Source of the DNA: Pycnopodia helianthoides
Taxonomy: Eukaryota > Echinodermata > Asteroidea > Forcipulatida > Asteriidae
Assembly (NCBI GenBank): GCA_032158295.1
Contig: CM063247.1
Coordinates: 12,258,399 to 12,322,398 of the forward strand
DNA length: 64,000 nucleotides
Direction: 5' to 3'
In this document: positions 1-11,447 of the stretch, in pieces
How positions within the stretch are numbered: the stretch's first letter is position 1
Layout of the letters: each line of letters begins with the position of its first letter
Notes under the pieces: model-generated
What the model saw: only the letters and a program-made list of their open reading frames with translations
Told to the model about the DNA's origin: nothing
The model's database searches: none
Made by a program: the position numbers and the translations under genes

Positions 1-435
1 TGAGATTTATCGACGTACAGTACCTCATGGAGGCAGTATGCAACAAACGGTCCGAGTAATTCTGATCTTTGTTTGCCTTGATGCCCAAGAGAACCGTCCA
101 ATCGAATTACACTGACATTTTTACCTGAGAGACCCATTCTGCTCCATGGATAGACCCATATCTTTTTATATAAAAAAAAAACAGCGAAGTTCAACCATGG
201 ATATAGAATTCTTCGTACAGTATATCTTTCTCGCAATTCGAGAACTAGAACCCGTAGAATGCGGAGCTCTACCGCACTGAGTCCTGCTGAGGATGGCAAT
301 AACCAAGTAACACGTCAAATGGTATCATGTGACATGTGTATATATGGTAAAATTATATCATGTGACAGACAGGTTTGGCAAAATGGCAATATGCATTTCT
401 ACAATTAGATTATATTGGTCGATCTAAATGGCGTG

Positions 436-1145
436 AAAAGAGTATACAGTGCTTAACACACATCGGTGTATGGGCAAAACCTGGATAACAACAACCTGAT
501 TGAAGAGGTTGAGACAATCTCCGAGCTTTGTCTTTGCAACTACCAGACTCTGAAAGAGTATTGCTGCTATCAAGTAATACTCTTTATCCCCGATGCAAAT
601 TTAACATCTATTAAAATCATTGCGGTGCCTGCTGCTAAAATACAGGATTCAATCTGCCTCTAGCTACCGGGCAAACTCCGTGGTCTAGTGGTATGAAATC
701 TGCTCTGGACTGGTAAAGGTCGTGGGTATGAATCCCACCCGAGTATCATGCCTGTGACATTTTTTCACATGACTCAAGAAAGTACTGAGTATACAGTGCT
801 TGACACACCAGTGAATTGGCAAAATGCGAATTACATTTTTTAAACCCCCGATTTAAATTGAGTCCCCATTATAATCATTGCGGAACCAAATGCTAAAATA
901 TTGGATTCAAACTGCTTCTGGCTACCAGGCAAGCTCGGTGGTCTAGTTGGTAAGACATCTACTCTAGCATGGCAAAGGTCGTGGGTTCAAATGCCACCTG
1001 AGGAATATGCTGGTGAATTTTGTTCACAGGACTTGGGAAAGTACTGAGTATACAGTACCTAACACACATCGGTGTAAGGGTAGAACAAAAATAGTATTCT
1101 TTATCCCAAATAAATGCAAAATTAACATCTAATAAATGATGTACA
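436..1145 (+). mobile_element. Tandem tRNA-derived SINE units (about 2.5 copies)
   Basis: A repeated unit of about 250 bp occurs head to tail. Each full unit starts with a tRNA-like head: GGTGGTCTAGTGG resembles an A box, and GTGGGTTCAAATGCCAC resembles a B box. A body follows with 'gagtatacagtgcttaacac' and 'tttatcccc', and a tail with 'cattgcggtgcctgctgcta'. The first unit (about 436-671) lacks the head; the second runs about 672-928 and the third about 929-1145. The head resembles a pol III promoter, but base changes and the lack of a proper acceptor stem argue against a functional tRNA gene. It is a SINE family by structure; the family name is not known to me. Confidence 0.7.
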
Positions 1146-1925
1146 ACATGTAGTGCAATGGCAAACTTTGCTACAACACCCATGTAATCTGATACCAATT
1201 TGCCACACACGCGTGCAAATATGAGCAGCGCAATAAAATAGCTGTGCACAGCCGTTCACGACCGAATTGCCTGGATAATTAATGACCCTATCAGCGCCTT
1301 CTTGATTCAACTCCTAAGCTCCCAATCAATTAGCACTCTGCACTTGGTTTAAAAAAACAAACTCCATGGCCATGTAAAATATTAAAGAAATACATTTAAA
1401 CTTAAGCAAATTCAAGTCTAATGTGCATGTGTCTGCACACGTCATAAGCAGAGCTGCCAACATTTGCATCTTGCAATCGGGGAGATTTAGTACTGTACAA
1501 TAATCAGGGAGACATTTCACATTAACAGGGGGAAAGTTTCCATATTCAGGGAGATTTTCAAATTTGCTCATCAGAACATGGAAAGATTGGTTGATTTTCC
1601 AGGGCACTTTCTGCAGAATCAGGGAGAGTTGGCAGCTCTCCAAATGGTACACCTACATGTAATCTCATACAGAATTTGTGGACAGAATTGTTGCCAACAA
1701 TTATCAGTAGAATGTCATGTCAACACGGTGGCCCCTAAAGGTCCACACCAATCTCCTCACCATGAAAAATCGTCAAAGAGCTCAGTCAACCATTAAATAC
1801 ATCTGACATGACACATACACACACCTCCACTCAGTCTGACATCAACATTATTCTGTATTAAGTGGCTTGACATTCAGCCTGGAGTGCCAGTGAGGGTGTC
1901 AGGATAGATGCAAGAGGAGAAACAG

Positions 1926-1949
1926 AGAGAGAGAGAGAGAGAGAGAGAG
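1926..1949. repeat. (GA)n microsatellite
   Basis: An uninterrupted AG/GA dinucleotide run of about 24 bp in SNX27 intron 1. Confidence 0.95.
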
Positions 1950-2920
1950 GATGGGTCATGATGAAGACAAAACCAGGGGATGATAAATTCCATCATCTGA
2001 TGCGATGGCATCTTCCCATCCATGAGCAAAGAGGTGACAGATGAAGGATGAGGCGGCTTTGAGCCAAGGCTTCGGGTTGTTGTTGTTGTTTTTGTTGTTG
2101 ACTTCTCAATACTGAGCACGTTAACAATGTGAGAACCTTGTTTCCGACAACTTGTGAGCATTCACTGAAAAGTCAACTCTTCAACACAGCACAACAACGC
2201 AGCACCGTGTGCACGGTTTTCAAATACTGTTTGAGTAGAAGTATTTGTAAAATCAATTACTGTGTATTTTCAGAGGCTTTTATGCCAACACATTTCAACA
2301 TCATACCATACATATACAAAATGCACATTAATTAGGGTTCACTGATCATGCTGGTGTCATGCCCAACAAGCTACATGCACCGGGCAGGAGTACAGCTGCC
2401 CATTGTCAACTCGACAAGGTGGAACACTGTGTGCGTGTCAACACACACATTTATCATCTTAGCACGAAACAACCCTAGATGCCGGTGTATAATAACTAGA
2501 GTATTCATGGGGTTGTCATCTCCCCGGCAGACCCAGATGGTGCTGACGTTTTGTGAGAGAAGAAAAGAAGAGAGAGGAGGGTGGGGGGGGTGTGGGAGGG
2601 CTTGAGGACACAAGATTGTCCGGGACAGACAAACTCTTTCCACAAGCTGCTACAGCAGCCGCCCCGTCGCTGCTACATTACCATCAATAACACTCCATCC
2701 CCATGACAACCCCCGTGCCCACTGGCGGTTCGATCAATCTGATTCATGCACAGTCAAAGTGGGCTACTACAGGTAACAAAAATATAAAAACTTTGAAGAC
2801 AAGCTGACGACAACAACGAGCGAAGAGACCCTGGACCGAGAAACAAGGAGAGGGGGAGAGAGGGTTGACATTGGTTTTTCTACTGATCGCACAGTTTAGA
2901 TTACACTGCAGCTTTCATTC

Positions 2921-2957
2921 CACCCCCCTTCTCCACCCCCCTTCTCCACCCCCCCAA
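2921..2957. repeat. Short C-rich tandem repeat
   Basis: Three near-identical copies of a 13-bp unit (CCACCCCCCTTCT type) in a row, inside the SNX27 intron. Confidence 0.85.
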
Positions 2958-3769
2958 CAGGTTGGTACTAGCTAACCGAGTTACAAGTCCCAACCTTCCC
3001 CATGGCTGACAATGCAATCACCTCTGAATAAACAGTTATGCAGCAATATACAGCAGTACATGTAAAAACTCTACATTTGATGAAGCAGTATGCGTCGTCT
3101 CCCCACCCCCCCCCTCCCAATCCCCTCCAAGGATCAAACCGGTTTTGACGAGGGACAATTCCGGGTGCGAAAGTGATTTTAGAAAGAAAACGTGACAGTA
3201 ATTTGCCATCTGAGAATCGGTCGCCCCTTTTCTCTATTCATGTACTGACACGCCTGCGGAGTTGTGTTCTTGATGACTGCATAAATCTGGATCTGTTGAT
3301 ACTATTTTCAAAATGAGATCAGTTTCATGTTGTCGTCGGTCAGTGGCACGATTGGAAAAAAAAAAAAATTTCCACTTGTTAGGCGACTCAAGTCCGAGTT
3401 GACATAAAGATAGAATACAGGACTGGTAATCACTGTGGTAAAAATAGATCACTTTCAATCTCAGAGCTCAACGATTATTAAAGTCATACCCAGTACCAAT
3501 CCTCCGGGAGAGGAACAAACTTTCACCAGAAATACTGATCAAGTCAAGAAAGTTGTATTTGAAACCTCTAAAATTAAATAACTGTTGCATATTTCAATTG
3601 CAATCTTAGCATTAAATACATGCGTGTATGAATGTGCATAAAATCCCTTTGTAAAAAAACATTCACAAATTTTTTTGTTAATTTTAATTTCAATGCGACT
3701 ACCAAATTTGTCACAGGCCAGTATGATCATGATGGTGTGTTTATTGAAAACTAGCAGATGAAATTGAGT

Positions 3770-3870
3770 TTTCAGGCCAAATACTTCACAGAGGCAACAG
3801 AGGCTACCCCCTTGCCTCAGTGCCCTTTGAAATTCCCAAGTACAAATTTTCATTTCCTTCATGAGCCCCT
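3770..3870 (+). repeat. Dispersed repeat R ('ggcaacagaggc' family)
   Basis: Carries 'ttcacagaggcaacagaggc', then 'gtgccctttgaaa', then 'ttttcatttcc'. The same order recurs at about 20628-20785 and 50415-50560, and in the opposite orientation at about 11138-11280, 23375-23530, 24235-24390, 45170-45290, 48480-48635 and 50215-50382. A weaker match lies at about 16120-16290. The class is unknown; no terminal repeats or coding capacity are visible. Confidence 0.65.
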
Positions 3871-4660
3871 TTCACACGCGAAAAAAGTTCCCATGGAAAT
3901 TATACTTAACCTATTCACACTTGAATTACTAACCCTGGCAAACTCCTGGGGAAAAAGCCATTTCCCTGGAAATAGCTTCCCCTTCTTGGGAGTAGGGGGT
4001 AAGCCAGATAAACCTCGGGGGTAATAATAATAATAATTAAGACGTTTGTAAAGCGGCTAATGCAGAAGCCTCTAAGCGCATAAAGAGAACAATAAAATAT
4101 AAGCACCCTGAGTGTTCATTTCCCAGGAAAATCACATCAAGTGTGAAACGATCATGGGGTGGCCGTGGGGGTTAAAAATCCCTGGGAATTCCCTGGGGAT
4201 TTAGTTTCCCAGGAAATGGCCCAATGGCTACAGAGGTGACTTTAACTAAGGAAAAACTGCCTTACAAGAACAAAGTGTATCAGACCTTTTAAACTTACTC
4301 ATTCCAATGATGCAGTGATACCTTTAAAAGTCATTAAAAACCAAAGCACTTACTATCTTTATTCTGTGTATATCTTTTGACTGCATTACTTTATTTTCAG
4401 GGGGAAAGTTAATGAAAGCATTTTCAGATTTAAGTGCACTGCAGTCATCAATAATGATTTGTGGAGACAAGAAACTCATGCACAAGACACCTGTGTGCTT
4501 GAACCTCACAATGATCTTGCAGATGGTACAGTAGTCCCAAAGGGACTTTATTGGATAACAAATGATATAACCAACAAAAAACACATTCTTAAGAATCAAA
4601 ATGATATATTGGACACATGTCTTTCCCGTCAAATTAAAATGAACTATGGAATCAATATAT

Positions 4661-4945
4661 TGTAAATCTCTTTTGATTTTTTTAAGTAATGCTGCTTCGA
4701 TTCCAAGATGTCAAGTGTATTTTTCCCAAGCCATCTTAAGAGAGATAACAAATGGTGCTGATGCCCTTTCAAACATTGAAAGCAAATATTGAAATGGATT
4801 TGACATTAAAATGTAAATCTCTTTTAACTTTAGAGTAATTTTGTTGGATTCCACGATGTCCGGTGTATTTTCCCAAGCCGTCTGAAGAGAGATAATAAAT
4901 TGTACTTATGCCCTTTCCAACATTGAAAGCAAATGTTGAGTCGGA
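4661..4945. repeat. Two-copy tandem duplication, unit about 150 bp
   Basis: The unit starting at 4661 ('tgtaaatctctttt') recurs at 4812. Both units share 'tttcccaagcc', 'agagagataa' and 'aacattgaaagcaaat' in the same order and spacing. The copies have diverged by perhaps a fifth, so the duplication is old. Confidence 0.85.
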
Positions 4946-5654
4946 TCTGTGTGGATTAACCTTTTCTTATGACATTTTGTCAAGTATATTTTTCCCTGAA
5001 TGTTTGTGAATTTTCTTGCGTGAAAGCCAATAATATAGAAATATTTTAACAATAAGCCTGCCACATAAATGTATGTTTGTATTATCTGCTTTAGCATGTT
5101 ATCTTATTATTATTACTATTAATATTATTACAATTTTTTCGTTTCTCTCCACATTTCTCTCCACACACTAAAATGCACAAGAATTTGAAAATAATCACTA
5201 AAAAACAAAAAAAAACACTACAAATGCTAATTATGTAGATGTGGAAAGGCTAGAATGAGGAGGAAAATTAAATAAAACAAAAAAATTATATGACCAAAAG
5301 GTTCAAAACTGCCAATAAAATTATTTATAAAAAGTTTGGACAAGCAAAACTTACTTTTGCTTATGTATTTGAACAATGGTTAAAAACAATATAAATAATA
5401 AAAACAACAATATTTATATAGTGCCTAACACCTTCATGAAACAACCTCTAGCACTCATAATTAGAGTTTTCATTTATTTATTTGATTGAAACCATCTTTA
5501 TAAAGATGACCCATCGAGCACAGCTGATCTTTTGGGGGCCATCGTATTACATAAAAATACATCAAAAACAAAAATACTAACAATGATAAGACTTTGGAGA
5601 AAGGGCACAGATGGTTTTTTTTGTAAACACTAGAACATGAGAAGTTTTGAATGG

Positions 5655-6053
5655 GTCAGGGCTCGCCATTCATGCCCTTAACACAGACAGCCTACAAATG
5701 TACATTGTCAAGTAAGAACTGCTTCGGTTTAGTAAGCACCACTTCACAACTTGCCCTGCAGGCTACTAAAAACTGTCTGGCCGACTTGTTTATAATGCTC
5801 ATAACGATCATAGTTCTTCCTTTTCAAATGTGAATAATAAATTTCAAAATGTGTTTATTTATTTATTTTTGGGTGTGTGAGTGTCATTTACTGGTTGTGA
5901 TCACCATCATTAACACATCAGAATGAAAGACAACGTTTTGACAATACATGTTTTTAACATGGGCTGTTGAAACTTCCTAAGGGCAAGTAAAACACAACGC
6001 TTACTAGCCCAGTAGGCTACGTTTTAAAAGCTCAAGTGCAAAGCCTGTGGGTT
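5655..6053 (+). repeat. Dispersed repeat, copy 1 of 2
   Basis: A block of about 400 bp that starts 'cagggctcgccattc' and ends 'aagctcaagtgcaaagcctgtg'. It includes 'ggctactaaaaactgt' and 'ttactagccc'. The second copy is at 53934-54270, in intergenic DNA upstream of GATAD2, in the same orientation. No terminal inverted repeat or tRNA-like head is visible, so the class is unknown. Confidence 0.8.
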
Positions 6054-6245
6054 TGGAACTATTCCTTATGGTAATGTTGCTTTTTATCTGTGCACCTGAC
6101 TGGTCAACTTGATGTTTATTACCTTCATCAGGGGATTAACCCTCGTGTCCATCATGCGCTGTGCGTAATGCATAGTGCGCAATCCTTTCAAATGAAAATA
6201 AACACCAAGCAACGCACATAATTTTTACGGATAACGCAGTACGCA

Positions 6246-6378
6246 ATAGACCCCTTGCACTGGCCGCCATCGTTGATGAAACGTGCACGCGTGAAAGGCT
6301 ATCATTGGCCGAGAGTTGTGCGCAGCGCGTACATGTGTGCGTGTTTCCATTGTATTTCATCAAAGATGGTGGTCAATG
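6246..6378. mobile_element. Miniature inverted-repeat element (ATAGACCC / GCCGCCATC type)
   Basis: An element of about 130 bp with imperfect inverted termini: left 'atagacccctt...tggccgccatc', right 'gatggtggtcaatg'. The better-preserved sister copy is at 29839-29980. The central part ('gctatcattggcygagagttgtg') is shared by both. A short non-autonomous DNA element is the likeliest class. Confidence 0.7.
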
Positions 6379-6573
6379 ATGTCATGTACAATCCATCTAG
6401 ATACGGTTACATGAAATTGTGTGCATTGCTTGGAGTGTACTTTCATTTTTACGCATTGTGTACCGTGCATTGTGCACAACGCATGACGGACAGATGGATT
6501 TTCCGGGCTTACCCGTACCCCAACCCTTCACAATCCAACTGCAGGCTCTCTTTAATTCTGTTGAACTGAGGAC

Positions 6574-7123
6574 TGGCCCAGATTTCACAGAGCTGCTTCA
6601 CCACAAATAAGTAGCTATAAGCATGCTAAATATATGCTTACCAGAATAAGGTTTCCAGGTAAAATACCATTCCACACGTACCATCTGTGACTGAAATCGT
6701 GCTTAGTTTTGCTTAGCAGAAAATTGTTCGGCAATGTTTGCTGCTTTTAAAGGGTGTGTACAACATGGGTAAGATTGAAAATATAAATGTTCACAGATTG
6801 GCACATAACTTACATGGTATAAAGATGGTCATGGTGGTAAACTTCCCTTGAATTAGTTTTCCTTGAAATGCTATAGTTTTTAGGAAATGGGCAAAACAAT
6901 TAGTCTTTATCGCCCGTGTCCAAAACCCGATGTTTGAAAACGAAAACATACAACAGGGTTTTTTACTGTTTCTCATGACTCGGAAAACCGATTGAGCTTA
7001 ACATTTCACAGGTTTGTTGATTACACGTTTATGTTGGGTCACATAAAGTGCGGATACATGTCTTTGAAAATTATCAATGTTGTAGTGTACTGTGCGTTAA
7101 AGCAGCTTTATGAAATTGGGCCC
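6574..7123. mobile_element. GGGCCCAATTTC-type element split by a TTAA element
   Basis: The left end (tggcccagatttcacagagc) at 6574 and the right end (gcagctttatgaaattgggc) at 7102-7123 are inverted copies of each other and match the ends of the intact element at 8461-8653. The element is interrupted at 6747-7100 by a TTAA-bounded insertion, annotated separately. Confidence 0.8.
6747..7100. mobile_element. TTAA-bounded foldback MITE nested in another element
   Basis: The insertion begins TTAAAGGGTGTGTAC and ends GTGTACTGTGCGTTAA. Without it, the flanking sequences 'ctgcttttaa' and 'ttaaagcagc' would rejoin the host element across a single TTAA. This is the expected footprint of a piggyBac-type transposon, which duplicates TTAA on insertion. 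Internally it has 'cacaggtttgttgattacac' and 'cacataaagtgcgg', which resemble segments of the TTAA elements at 34133 and 57221. Confidence 0.75.
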
Positions 7124-7384
7124 TACTCTGCTAAACTGATTATGCTTGACATGTGATACGACATACTACCATAATTAGAGTCTAACAGGTTGAGTGTTGA
7201 GTTGCCATTGGATTTTGTTAGCACAAGGGAGGACCCCAGAAAAATCACCCAAGGGAGTTAAGATGAACGCTTTTGCTTAAGTGCTTTTGCTTGTTGGACT
7301 TCACTGGTTTAAGTTCATACAGCACTTTGAAATCTTAACAATGTATGTTTTACTATTTGGTTTTTGCCCTTACACTGGTGTATT

Positions 7385-7433
7385 TTAAAACATGATTAAG
7401 CACTGCATACTCAGTACTTTTCTGAGTCCTGTG

Positions 7434-7464
<31 letters not shown>

Positions 7465-7560
7465 CACAGGCATATTACTTGGGTGGGATTCGAACCAAAG
7501 ACCTTTAACAAGCTAGAGCAGATGTCTTACCACAAGACCACCGAGCTAGCCTTGTGGCTA
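7385..7560 (-). mobile_element. tRNA-derived SINE, inverted copy
   Basis: Reverse complement of the SINE at 672-1145: 'gggtgggattcgaacc' is the B box read backwards, and 'taccacaagaccaccgagct' is the A-box region. A 26-bp A run (about 7434-7460) replaces part of the body. It lies head to head with the next copy. Confidence 0.75.
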
Positions 7561-7574
7561 GTGGCAGTTCAAAT

Positions 7575-7850
7575 CCCAACAGGTCATCATTGCGGTACCT
7601 GCTGCTAAAATATAGGATTCAAACTGCCTCTAACCACTGGGCCTAGCTTAGTGGTCTAGTGGTCAGACATCTGCTCTAGCATGGCAAAGGTCATGGGTTC
7701 AAATCCCACTCAAGTGAAATGCCTGTGGATTTTTTCGCAGGACTGGGAAATTACTGAGTGTACAGTGCTTAATACACATCGGTACAAGGGCAAAAAAAAA
7801 GCTGTATTCTTTATCCCCAATGCAAAATTAACATTAAAAATGCAGACTAC
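7575..7850 (+). mobile_element. tRNA-derived SINE, direct copy
   Basis: Starts with the tail of one unit ('cattgcggtacctgctgcta') and continues into a full head with 'agtggtctagtggtcagaca' and 'catgggttcaaatcccactc', then 'actgagtgtacagtgctta' and 'tttatcccc'. Thus a unit tail again precedes a head, as in the tandem at 436-1145. Confidence 0.75.
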
Positions 7851-8460
7851 ATGTAGTATCTCTAATTACCTCATATTATCTTTGTCATCAGCACACACAA
7901 AACTTGCTCAGCAGAATCAGGTTACCAGGCAGATTGTACATGTACTTAACTTAGTGACTGGTCCCCTGCTAACTTTTGCTTAGCAAAATCAATGTCTGTT
8001 TTGAAGCTCAATGAAGTCAACACTTCAAAAACTCAATTCTAAAACACTAACACAATGGGACTCCACAATTCATTTTTCCACGTTGGAGCGTGGGTGATAA
8101 CTTCAAACCTAATTCCCCCAAATCAACAAACAAGGCTTTTCACTGCTAGTTTTCCCCTCATGTTCAGATATATCCGGCCGTGATTCTTGTTTACCGACTC
8201 TGACCATACGACACTAACAATACCCCTCTCAGTGATTCTACACGGCCCTGCATGCTTCATTTCCACCTGTCTTCGACTCTAGTCACGTCTCACTCTCGAC
8301 TTTTATCTCCCCCACTTGCTCTTGGACACACTACACAGATTCGGCAAAACACAAAACAAAACACATCGCAGAGGCTCTGCATTAACAATCGACCCACCGC
8401 CCCCCAAAAATGGGAAAGAATCCAAAGAGAGAGAAGCAAATACATCCAAAACTTTTACCG

Positions 8461-8653
8461 GGGCCCAATTTCATAGAGCTGCCTTTTAAGCATGACAATT
8501 TTGCAAACCAGTTATGTGCTAAGCAAAAAAAATAGCAAGATACAAGTCAAAGATGGTGCATGTGACATTTGGCTGGTAACCTTATTCTGGTAAGCATAAT
8601 TTTGTTGTGCTTATCTACTTTTTGTGATTGAGCAGCTCTATGAAATTGGGCCC
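8461..8653. mobile_element. Intact 193-bp element with perfect 22-bp terminal inverted repeats
   Basis: Starts GGGCCCAATTTCATAGAGCT and ends with the exact reverse complement over 22 bp. Between the ends are short phrases found in other copies, such as 'ggctggtaaccttattctgg' and 'taagcataat'. It is too short to code for protein, so it is a MITE-like non-autonomous element. Related or partial copies are at about 6574, 21502, 30113, 39000-39150, 43370-43610, 46926 and 59095. Confidence 0.85.
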
Positions 8654-10544
8654 TTGTAGGCCTTCAGTCTGTAACTCAATTAATGCATTATAAATTGAGC
8701 GATGGAGCATCAAGGAGTTTTTCCCTCTGAGTGCCTTCCTTATTTATCACACAGGACTCTACTCTAAACTAAATTAACCATTTCGACTCTTTTCTCCCCT
8801 CGCTAGCTGAATTTAACCTCTTATTTTGACCCGTGTAACACTAACAGTTCATACAGCAGTGGAATGTCCCTTGGGAAAGTACTTGTGCTATTTTTCCCCA
8901 CATCAGCACTTGTACATTGCAATATTTACAACATTGACTCTACTTCTTACTTGTGATCTACAGTGTGTACATTGTACCACATTCTTCAGATCAAGTAGGA
9001 ATAACTGTATGATCCATGCAGGTTTTTCCTCCATGCTAGCATCAGGTCCAAACACTTGAGTTTCAACAGAAATACATAATTCATAAAACACATACAGGTC
9101 ACATGTACTGACAAATTCTCAACAAGAAATTTACAGTAGCAATGGGACAGACATGTATACATTAGTAGTCCATGTATTCCCAGGGCTCTCCCAATGCACA
9201 AGTCAGAGTATTGGCCCGATGCAAGCGAATTGAGGGCCAATACGCATTAATTGTGACCAATAAACACAACACAAAGAATTTAATTTGTTTTGATTTTACA
9301 TAAATTTTTACATAAACCAGGAAATAAACCATTTAAAATGCCTCGCATCAGATTGCACAGTAGAGCTTATAAAACCCAAACATAAACATCAAGTAAAAAA
9401 CGTTCCCATCACCTTGTTTCAACTTAAGGTGCTTCGGCCAAACTTGACAAATTTGGGTCCAGAATGCCCCACTCAGTTTTTAAAAATACCTGGAGAGAAC
9501 CCTGTAACCCCTTAGTGCTCTTGTCAATGTTTTAACCAATACTCCCTGGGCCTTTTTGCCTACCGGTGACCTCAATCCTCCAATATCCTCCTCTCCTATG
9601 TCACTTCACACCAACAAGTTTGGACTTAGATAAGATCGGATTGCCTGGCCCACTGATAAGAGAAATGTTAGTTGGGTCCTGCAGCACTCCGTCCTTCTGA
9701 ATCCATCACTTCTGATAGAATGCAATATGATGTAGATCAGGATCTTTACAGGCTGTTTGAAACACGCAGTCATGCGTTTCGCGTAAGAACAGCATGCAAC
9801 GTGCGCAGTTTACAACCTGCTATTGCAAAAATTGGAAGATTTCCACGATACCAGGCCTCATGTAGGCACAGGGACTTAGTCTAAACTTCAAGCAAAAGAA
9901 TTGGTGGTTTAATCAGGTGACATCCCTATCTCCCAGTTGGATTAGGTCACGCAAGGTCACACCGTCAGCTCGCAGTTTAAGGCGTAAAAGCCCGCGGGCC
10001 CAGGGTTCGCAGGTGTGCACAGCCTCTGTGAGGAAGAATAACCCATCCGGGTGGGACGTCGCCCTTTAACCTAGAGCTTCATAAACAGATTGAACATGAA
10101 AAGTGCACCTTTGATGGCAGTTTATGCCAATGAACTAAGTTGGTTACCAGTAAATCTGACGCCACAGTAAGAAGACTTACGTGTCAATGCACGATTGGTT
10201 AGTGAACAACGCGGCTGGGCTAATAATTTGAGCGCTTGAAGCGCGTGCAAGCTAAAATTAAATTTACCCGTAAAGATAGCATTTATTGGGAACTATCTAT
10301 AGAACGATTGGGAGGGTACGGGTTACTGTACAAAAATCAGCATAATCGGCCCTCTACGCACCAATACCAGCAAGTTAGGGGATCATTCTTGCCAAATTCC
10401 AGTCACTCTTTTTTAAAGAATTTTTTTGTCAAAGAGGTTTTATAAAAATGTATCCAATTGTATTTATTGAGTCTTGTTACAAATGTGATGCAATTTGATC
10501 TTTAACTCCCTAAATCTAAAACTTATATTTCTTCTCATTTCTTC

Positions 10545-11100
10545 ATCCTGGACTAGTCCAAAAGTTGGCGGACTAGTTTGACGACAAGCTACATGTACCT
10601 GGTCCTGTCGGGTTGGGTTTTCAGTCCCTACCAGATTATGTGGGTTTTCTCCACCAGGGGTTTTTCTCCCCAATCTAAAACTGACCATTTCCTATTCATC
10701 CTGGACTAATGCAAAAGTCGGTGGACTAGTCTGATAGCAAGCTAACTGGTTCCACTGGCTAGTCACTAAAAAAAGTAAAGGGCAAACCCTGCAAACTAAA
10801 AAAAAAACTAAAAAAACTCTTAACCAAAAATAGAATCAAGAAAGCTTTTCATGGCTCTCTGTTGCCTACCCCCTTATACCCCTTTACAATGCCATCATCT
10901 CCCCCTTCCCTCATTCTGGTGATTTATTATTTTATTTTATATGTAAATATTTTATATTTTGAGTGACTTGTCTAGTACTTTCTGGGTGCTTTAACTTTTT
11001 CCTTGTTCACGTCTAATTTGTTTTTAATGCTTCTGTATTAAACCCACTCGGGAAAAAAATTATCATGTCTTAGAGTGATTGAATAAAATTTGAATCTTGA
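10545..11100 (+). mobile_element. Possible LINE 3' remnant
   Basis: The last part reads 'gattgaataaaatttgaatc', an AATAAA signal followed by a short A/T-rich tail, as at the 3' end of many non-LTR retrotransposons. Upstream, 'catcctggacta' occurs twice (about 10543 and 10697). No reverse transcriptase motif is readable, so the call is weak; it could be an old 3' UTR-like fragment. Confidence 0.25.
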
Positions 11101-11306
11101 CTCTTAAATCAATGTCAACAATACCTCATACAGGCCTGATGATTTTTTGTTGTTGAAAAGGCACTTAGGGACACCAAGGCATTTTCTTCTGGGTAAAGGG
11201 CACCTCTATGAGGAAATTGTCAAGTTCTATCAGAACATTTCACGGAGCATCAAGGCAATTGCCTCTGATGCCTCCAGGATGTATCAGACCTGCCACCGAC
11301 TTCACA

Positions 11307-11447
11307 AAACTCTACGCAACTGCGTAAGCCCACTTCCGCAACATTCATTGCGTAAGTTGTGCGCCACTAGCACACAACAAATAAGTTGTGCGCCACTAGC
11401 ACACAACAAATCTTGCACAAGTGGACTTACGCAGTTGCGTAGAGTTT
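11307..11447. repeat. Hairpin with 22-bp arms enclosing a 29-bp tandem duplication
   Basis: The left arm (11307-11328, AAACTCTACGCAACTGCGTA...) and right arm (11426-11447) are exact inverted copies. Between them 'aagttgtgcgccactagcac' starts a 29-bp unit repeated twice at 11354-11382 and 11383-11411. Each unit itself has GTTGTG/CACAAC arms. The whole resembles a small foldback element. Confidence 0.85.

Noticed and set aside
672..760. Functional tRNA gene
   Set aside because: A- and B-box-like motifs occur, but no acceptor stem closes, the anticodon arm is not credible, and the same head recurs with a shared body: a SINE.
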